From contig JAYKKM010000049.1 in the NCBI GenBank assembly GCA_035772405.1, forward strand, positions 1,829,501 through 1,893,500: a stretch of DNA of 64,000 nt, in the 5' to 3' direction. Source of the stretch: Chrysogorgia sp. JL179-B06. Its lineage: Eukaryota; Cnidaria; Anthozoa; Scleralcyonacea; Chrysogorgiidae. Every line of letters starts with the position of its first letter. Position 1 is the stretch's first letter. The notes under the pieces were generated by a model. The model was not told the DNA's origin and ran no database searches. It saw only the letters and a list, made by a program, of their open reading frames with translations. The translations under genes were made by a program, and so were the position numbers. Below are positions 63,874 to 64,000 of the stretch, in pieces.

Positions 63874-63879
63874 AATAAA
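63874..63879 (+). terminator. Candidate polyadenylation signal of GINS4
   Basis: AATAAA lies 108 bp after the GINS4 stop codon and is the first such hexamer there. Confidence 0.6.
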
Positions 63880-64000
63880 CACGGAGATTGCTAAACGAAA
63901 ATTATACGTGTAATTACCCTGGTCCCGGAGTCTTTGCGCGCTTTTCAGTGTAAGATGGTCTGAGGCATTTTGGAAACCGCGAGAATTGTGGGGGACGCGT

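Overview
The window looks like one locus from an invertebrate animal genome, most likely an anthozoan cnidarian such as a coral or sea anemone. The phylum is an inference from the repeat and LINE style; that it is a metazoan is secure. It is AT-rich, its genes carry many short exons with GT-AG introns, and it is crowded with LINE fragments, SINEs, fold-back MITEs and microsatellites. There are no bacterial features.

Two host genes stand head to head around a 412-bp gap (42996-43407). Leftward (minus strand) runs an insulin-degrading-enzyme (IDE, M16 metalloprotease) orthologue. I could chain 23 coding exons from 42995 down to 2186 with compatible phases (741 complete codons), including the HFCEH zinc site and two 27-nt microexons. 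Its last ~240 codons lie beyond the left edge. Rightward (plus strand) runs a complete GINS subunit SLD5 (GINS4) gene: 8 exons from 43408 to 63766, encoding 219 residues. The two genes are not functionally related (peptide degradation; DNA replication) and probably share only a promoter region.

Nearly everything else is intronic repeat. In IDE introns: 0.9-1.5 kb TTAA element; 2.6-3.4 kb pentamer array; 5.5-6.4 kb fold-back split by a SINE; 6.5-7.3 kb mariner-like MITE and RecQ-like helicase relic; 9.3-10.4 kb hexamer array; 10.9-13.0 kb two TTAA fold-backs and a LINE relic; 13.9-15.6 kb nested MITEs; 16.0-17.2 kb TA/GA arrays; 17.2-19.1 kb a chain of four elements sharing single TTAA junctions; 19.3-19.9 kb tRNA-like repeats; 21.6-22.2 kb satellite with a 183-bp unit; 26.6-29.5 kb hAT-type MITEs; 30.5-31.0 kb polypurine tract; 32.2-32.95 kb inverted dimer with a hammerhead-ribozyme-like core; 34.5-35.0 kb minisatellite carrying a MITE; 36.5-38.6 kb more MITEs; 41.8-42.5 kb large fold-back.

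In SLD5 introns: intron 5 (9.4 kb) holds a near-complete but frameshifted CR1/L2-type LINE, three other LINE relics, a hAT element and a SINE. Intron 7 (7.4 kb) holds a TTAA element split by a 195-bp perfect-looking palindrome and by a 5.07-kb TIR element with 9-bp target duplications, inside which three hAT-like elements sit in tandem sharing the same 8-bp target copy.

The unusual biology is therefore in the transposons: tandem arrays that share target duplications, a ribozyme-like inverted retroelement dimer, and nested insertions whose empty sites can be read from sister copies in the same window. Exon calls were made by eye from protein-family similarity, splice signals and phase; no search was run.
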